The notes beneath the pieces are model-generated. The model saw nothing but the letters and a program-made list of their open reading frames with translations, did not search any database and had not been told where the DNA came from. Both the position numbers and the translations under genes were made by a program. A stretch of 64,000 bases of DNA from the NCBI GenBank assembly GCA_030373145.1, contig JAUCZK010000003.1:62001-126000 (forward strand). The letters are read 5' to 3'. The first letter of the stretch is position 1. Every line of letters begins with the position of its first letter. This document shows, piece by piece, positions 60,522-64,000 of this stretch. Source of the DNA: Cyanobium sp. CZS48M. Lineage in GTDB: Bacteria > Cyanobacteriota > Cyanobacteriia > PCC-6307 > Cyanobiaceae.

Positions 60522-60673
60522 CACGTGGAAATCTGCTGGTGAGCGCGTCGGTGGCCCTGCTCTGCAGCGGCATCCTGGTGCTCTTCACCGATGTGGAAGT
60601 GGGGATGGTGCACTGGTTCAACTGCGGACCCTGGGCCTCCGAAGCAGCCCGCCTGGAGAAGCGGTGCCGCTGA
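60518..60673 (+). CDS. 51-aa single-helix membrane protein between bioD and bioA
   Basis: ATG 60518 overlaps the bioD stop by 4 bp and the frame ends at 60673, 19 bp before the bioA TTG. Reads MTRGNLLVSASVALLCSG..., one membrane helix (~6-23) then an amphipathic C-terminal part with two Cys (FNCGPWASEAARLEKRCR). Too short for most gene callers. The ATGA coupling in an operon built this way throughout is the main support. No homolog recognised. Confidence 0.55.
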   Translation: MTRGNLLVSASVALLCSGILVLFTDVEVGMVHWFNCGPWASEAARLEKRCR

Positions 60674-60692
60674 TGCAGCCCCAGCCGAACCC

Positions 60693-61961
60693 TTGAGCTG
60701 GCATCCCCATCTCTGGCACCCCACCACCCAGGTGGCCCGGGCCGATCCGCCCCTGCGGGCGGTGGCCGGCCGCGGCGCCTTGCTCGAGCTCGACGACGGC
60801 CGTGAGCTGATCGATGCCATCAGCAGCTGGTGGGTCACCCTGCACGGCCATGGCGAGCCCAGCATCGCCGCGGCGGTGGCAGAGCAGGCCCTGCGGCTGG
60901 AGCAGGTGATCTTCGCCAACTTCCGCCATCCCCAGGCCGAGCGCCTGGCCGAGCGGCTCAGTGCCGCCTCCGGGCTGCAGCGGCTGTTCTTCTCCGACGA
61001 CGGCTCCACCGCCGTGGAGGTGGCCCTGAAGATGGCCTGGCAGTGGTGGCGCAACCAGGGTTCAACGCGGCGTCAGCTGATCGCCTTCGATGGGGCCTAT
61101 CACGGCGACACCTTCGGGGCCATGGCCCTGGGGGAGCGCTCGCTCTTCTCCGCCCCGTTCGAGCCGCTGCTCTCGCCCGTGGCCCGCGCTCCCTGGCCCG
61201 CCACCTGGTGGGACGATCCGGAGGTGGAGCGCAAGGAAGCCGAAGCCCTCTCGGCGCTGGAGCGACTGCTGGAGGTGCCTACCGCCGCAGTGATCCTGGA
61301 GCCGCTGGTGCAGGGGGCCAGCGGCATGGCGATGGTGCGCGAGGGCTTCCTGCGCGAGCTGGAGCAACGGGTGCGTCAGGCCGGCGCCCTGCTGATCGCC
61401 GATGAAGTGATGACGGGCTTCGGCCGCACCGGCGCCCTCTTCGCCTGCGGCCGGGCTGGCATCAGACCCGATCTCGTCGCCCTCTCCAAGGGCCTCACCG
61501 GCGGCTTCCTGCCCATGGGCGTCACCCTGGCGAGCGAGCAGATCCACCAGGGCTTCATCAGCGACGACCCCAGCCACACCCTGTACCACGGCCACAGCTT
61601 CACGGCCAATCCGCTCGGCTGCGCCGCCGCCAACGCCAGCCTGGATCTGCTCCAGCAGCAGCCCGCCCTCCACGAGGGCTTTGAGGCCCGCCACCGGCCC
61701 CATCTGCAGGCCCTGTCGGGCCACCCCCTGGTGCAGCGGCCCCGGCTGTGCGGCACCATCGCCGCCTTCGATCTGGCGGTGGAGCGGCCCGGCTATCTCC
61801 ATCCCGCCGGCCGCCAGCTGCAGCGCCACGCCCTCGAGGCCGGGGTGTTCCTGCGGCCCCTGGGCCATGTGGTCTATCTGCTGCCGCCGCTCTGCCTCAG
61901 CGAGCAGCAGCTGCAGCAGTGCTACGCCGTGATCCGCTCAGGCCTCGATCAGCTCAGCTGA
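60693..61961 (+). CDS. bioA: Adenosylmethionine-8-amino-7-oxononanoate aminotransferase
   Basis: 422 aa from TTG 60693 (MSWHPHLWHPTTQ); the longer frame to 60591 runs through the 51-aa ORF. Class III aminotransferase: LIDAISSWWVTLHGHGEP, FFSDDGSTAVEVALKMA, FDGAYHGDTFGAMALG, LLIADEVMTGFGRTG and LVALSKGLTGGFLPMG with the PLP lysine. Makes DAPA from KAPA using SAM as amino donor. Last gene of the biotin operon; bioB is elsewhere. Confidence 0.93.
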   Translation: MSWHPHLWHPTTQVARADPPLRAVAGRGALLELDDGRELIDAISSWWVTLHGHGEPSIAAAVAEQALRLEQVIFANFRHPQAERLAERLSAASGLQRLFFSDDGSTAVEVALKMAWQWWRNQGSTRRQLIAFDGAYHGDTFGAMALGERSLFSAPFEPLLSPVARAPWPATWWDDPEVERKEAEALSALERLLEVPTAAVILEPLVQGASGMAMVREGFLRELEQRVRQAGALLIADEVMTGFGRTGALFACGRAGIRPDLVALSKGLTGGFLPMGVTLASEQIHQGFISDDPSHTLYHGHSFTANPLGCAAANASLDLLQQQPALHEGFEARHRPHLQALSGHPLVQRPRLCGTIAAFDLAVERPGYLHPAGRQLQRHALEAGVFLRPLGHVVYLLPPLCLSEQQLQQCYAVIRSGLDQLS

Positions 61962-61969
61962 GGCCCGTT

Positions 61970-62236
61970 TCAGGGTCCCGCCAGGATTGCTGATTCCACA
62001 TCGGCGCGGCTGAGGCCATAGGGAAACAGGCGCACCGTGACGCTGCCGTCCTGCTCCCAGCTCACCTTCAGTTCCTCCACCTCCAGCTCGATGCGGGCAC
62101 TCCAGGAGGGCTGCTTCAGGTCCCAGAGGCAGGGCTCGGCGCGGTCCCGGCAGGCGCCCAGATCACTCAGCCACTGCTCCAGCGCCGGCAGCGGGTGGTT
62201 GTAGAGGGGCGTCTGAAGGGGCGGTAAGGAGCTCAT
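61970..62236 (-). CDS. DUF3143 family protein
   Basis: 88 aa. TPLYNHPLPALEQWLSDLGA and WSARIELEVEELKVSW plus FPYGLSRADVESAILAGP are the DUF3143 pattern, a small cyanobacterial family of unknown role. It overlaps the 3' end of the J-domain gene by 74 bp on the same strand, in a different frame, and stops 8 bp from convergent bioA. Tight nesting implies co-transcription with the J-domain gene. Confidence 0.88.
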   Translation of the reverse strand: MSSLPPLQTPLYNHPLPALEQWLSDLGACRDRAEPCLWDLKQPSWSARIELEVEELKVSWEQDGSVTVRLFPYGLSRADVESAILAGP

Positions 62237-62771
62237 CCCCGGGCAGGACTGCGGTGGAGTCTTCAGTGTGCCGCTCGGCGGGGCGCTCGATCGGAGCGGT
62301 GAGCGGTGGCTGGGTGACCAGCTCCACCCCGCGCCACCAGGCCAGGCCCAGCCCCAGCACCAGGCTGAAGAGCAACGCCATCGCCAGCAGCACCAGGGCG
62401 AACCATTCCCCCCCCGAGAAGGCCCGCCGCGCAGAGAGGGGACGACGCTCCGCGGCCAGTCCGGGCATCACGGGCCCAGGCGCCTTGGCGGCCGCTGGGC
62501 TGAGGGCCTCGACGCGCTGCAGCAGGGCCAGGCGCAGCTGGCTGTCGTAGGCGGAGCGGCGCTGGGGGTCCCCCAGCACCAGATAGGCCTCCTGAAGTCG
62601 CCGGAACTGATCCTCGGCCTCGGCCAGCGGCAGGGTGGTGGTATCGGGGTGGTACAGCTTGCTCAGGGAGCGGAAGGCCTGCCGCAGGTCCTGGGCTGTG
62701 GCCGTACTCGGCAGACCGAGCAGGCCATAGAGGGATGGGCCCGTGACCGGGTGCTCGCCGCCTGCCACCAA
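62163..62771 (-). CDS. Membrane-anchored J-domain protein
   Basis: 202 aa. J domain ~12-78 with the HPD motif in LSKLYHPDTTTLP and EDQFRRLQEAYLVLGDPQRRSAYD; then a linker, one membrane helix (~123-145, WFALVLLAMALLFSLVLGLGLAW) and a ~55-aa Pro/Ala/Asp-rich tail. The HPD motif means it should stimulate an Hsp70 ATPase at the membrane. Partner not shown here; the lid-less Hsp70 of this window is a candidate only in principle. Divergent from rsmG. Confidence 0.88.
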   Translation of the reverse strand: MVAGGEHPVTGPSLYGLLGLPSTATAQDLRQAFRSLSKLYHPDTTTLPLAEAEDQFRRLQEAYLVLGDPQRRSAYDSQLRLALLQRVEALSPAAAKAPGPVMPGLAAERRPLSARRAFSGGEWFALVLLAMALLFSLVLGLGLAWWRGVELVTQPPLTAPIERPAERHTEDSTAVLPGDELLTAPSDAPLQPPAAGAGAVAE

Positions 62772-62824
62772 CCACGCGCCATGGTTGGGTGATCCTAGAG
62801 AGCTCCACCATCGGTGCTGCAGTG

Positions 62825-63568
62825 ATGACGGCCCCCGCCGACCCGGTTCCCGCTGGCCTCTGGGACAGCCTGGGCTGGGAGCCCACCCCCGAGCAGCTGC
62901 GGCAGTTGATGGCCCTGCAGCAGCAACTGCGCCACTGGAACGCCCGCCTCAACCTCACCCGCCTGGTGGATGGCGACGATTACTGGATCGCCCAGGTGTA
63001 CGACAGCCTCTGGCCCTGGCGTGAGCTGCTCAACGGTCCCCAGCCCCCCGCACAGCCCTTGCGCTGTCTGGATGTGGGCACCGGCGGCGGCTTCCCCGGC
63101 CTGGCCCTGGCGATCGCCCTGCCGCACGCCCGGCTCACCCTGGTGGATTCCGTCGGCCGCAAAGCTGAAGCGGTGAAAGCCATGGCCGCCAGCCTGGGCC
63201 TGGGCGAGCGGGTGCAGGTGCGCTGGGAGCGGGCGGAGGCCACCGGCCACGCCTCCAGTTGCCGCGGCCAGCAGGACTGGGCCATGGCGCGGGCCGTGGC
63301 CGCCGCCCCGGTGGTGGCGGAGTACCTGGTGCCCCTGCTCAGGGCCAGCGGTCGGGCCCTGCTCTACCGCGGCCTGTGGAGCCCAGAGGATCAGACCTGC
63401 CTGGAGCGGGCCGCCATCAGCCTGCGCGCCGAGGTGGAGCGGGTGGAGCGGATCGACCTGCCGGGCGGACGGGGCGTGCGCCATGCGGTGGTGCTCAGGC
63501 CCAGTGCCCCATGCCCGGCCAGCTATCCCAGGGCCGTGGGTCTGCCGGCCAAGCAACCCCTGGCCTGA
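62825..63568 (+). CDS. rsmG: 16S rRNA (guanine527-N7)-methyltransferase RsmG
   Basis: 247 aa from ATG 62825; an ATG at 62789 adds twelve unlikely residues. HWNARLNLTRLVDGDDYWIAQVYDSL is the family N-terminal motif, CLDVGTGGGFPGLALAIALPHARLTLVDSVGRKAEAV the SAM fold, and WAMARAVAAAPVVAEYLVPLL a conserved helix. Methylates G527 of 16S rRNA. Its stop is directly abutted by the stop of the convergent next gene. Confidence 0.94.
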   Translation: MTAPADPVPAGLWDSLGWEPTPEQLRQLMALQQQLRHWNARLNLTRLVDGDDYWIAQVYDSLWPWRELLNGPQPPAQPLRCLDVGTGGGFPGLALAIALPHARLTLVDSVGRKAEAVKAMAASLGLGERVQVRWERAEATGHASSCRGQQDWAMARAVAAAPVVAEYLVPLLRASGRALLYRGLWSPEDQTCLERAAISLRAEVERVERIDLPGGRGVRHAVVLRPSAPCPASYPRAVGLPAKQPLA

Positions 63569-64000
63569 TCAGCCATCGGCCATCAGCCGCCGCACACGGC
63601 TGCCCCCCAGCCGCTCCCGCAGGCCGCGCAGCAGCGCCGGAATTCGCTGGGCCCAGGGGCTGCCCCCCAGCACCGCCAGCAGGTCGGCTTCGCTCACCTC
63701 CTGATCGAGGGCCTCGGCATTGGCGCCGGGGAACCAGTGGCTCCCCTGACCCAGCAGCCCGTAGCGGGCGCGGGCGTACGCCTCCAGGTCCCAGGCCTCC
63801 AGCAGGTTGTGCAGCCAGAGCAGCACCGGCAGGTTCAACCCACCAGGGGTGGCCTCCCAGGCGGGCAGGCCCTCACTCCAGCTCTCCAGCCAGGGGGCGC
63901 CGAGGGCCTCCAGCCGGGCATGCTCCAGCCGCTCCTGCACCGGGGCCAGCCAGCGCTCGGCCTCTGGCAGCAGGGCCACCGCCTGCAGGTGCAGGTCGAG
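63569..64000 (-). CDS. Aldo/keto reductase, C-terminal part with cysteine-free ferredoxin-like tail (partial)
   Basis: Frame open to the end of the window; only ~144 C-terminal residues are seen. LLEAWDLEAYARARYGLLGQGSHWFPGANAEALD ... RIPALLRGLRERLGG matches the C-terminal tail of cyanobacterial aldo/keto reductases whose other members carry 4Fe-4S cysteines here (CTGC...CGDCLPRCPE). No cysteine is present in the visible part. The TIM barrel would lie beyond the window. Assignment is by recall of the family and not checked by search. Confidence 0.6.
   Translation of the reverse strand, partial: LDLHLQAVALLPEAERWLAPVQERLEHARLEALGAPWLESWSEGLPAWEATPGGLNLPVLLWLHNLLEAWDLEAYARARYGLLGQGSHWFPGANAEALDQEVSEADLLAVLGGSPWAQRIPALLRGLRERLGGSRVRRLMADG

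Overview
The window is a gene-dense, roughly two-thirds G+C chromosomal segment of a picocyanobacterium, most likely of the Synechococcus/Cyanobium group. Evidence: an apcE gene next to an apcABC operon (allophycocyanin core of the phycobilisome), PSRP-3 (Ycf65), the ferredoxin-thioredoxin reductase variable chain, a cyanobacterial-type F-ATPase with b and b' subunits and a gamma insertion, a PII protein with the cyanobacterial Ser49 T-loop, and several small families largely confined to cyanobacteria (DUF2811, DUF1818, DUF3143, DUF4278). I see no rRNA, tRNA, CRISPR array, insertion sequence or prophage. Starts are often GTG or TTG, and neighbouring same-strand genes commonly overlap by 1-4 bp.

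Layout. 1-9.8 kb: end of murD, two membrane proteins, an EVE-domain protein, DUF2811, DUF1818-rpoZ, a lid-less Hsp70 with a membrane-anchored neighbour, ftrV, pyrR, gpmI, secG and an exported msrB. 9.8-16 kb: groES-groEL (minus strand, with a CIRCE operator and a terminator), then atpD-atpC, a transaldolase-family gene and a rhomboid-like membrane protein lacking the catalytic serine. 16-23.8 kb: an FHA-penicillin-binding protein fusion divergent from a tightly packed set of a small membrane protein, FHA protein, Ser/Thr kinase with a zinc ribbon, vWA protein, PP2C phosphatase and a membrane protein. 23.8-34.9 kb: PSRP-3, a HAD hydrolase, pepP, then CNNM/CBS protein-GTPase-nadD-nadE-ald on the plus strand, and DUF3326, a 65-aa protein, a 2Fe-2S ferredoxin and a TIGR02466-type oxygenase on the minus strand. 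34.8-40.8 kb: the large ATP synthase operon atpI-B-E-F'-F-H-A-G. 40.8-47 kb: a methyltransferase, apcE, apcABC. 47-57 kb: ftsW, ccdA-ccs1 (system II cytochrome c maturation), queF, DUF4278, a small ORF with glnB, tlyA, purB and a Ski2/Mtr4-like helicase. 57-62 kb: a biotin operon bioF-esterase-bioC-bioD-(51-aa membrane protein)-bioA. 62-64 kb: DUF3143, a membrane-anchored J-domain protein, rsmG and the C-terminal part of an aldo/keto reductase.

The most unusual system is the 16-23.8 kb locus. Kinase, phosphatase and vWA protein match the gene content of the TerY-P triad known from comparative genomics, but here the triad is embedded with two FHA (phosphothreonine-reading) proteins, one of which is a bifunctional peptidoglycan synthase. 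A reasonable reading is a phospho-switch acting on the cell envelope. The sequence shows the domains and the packing; the signalling link is inference. Other points worth attention are the rhomboid-like pseudoprotease, the CIRCE element, divergent genes whose start codons share one CATG, a hidden 51-aa gene inside the bio operon, and an NtcA-type box placed just upstream of a perfect hairpin near glnB.
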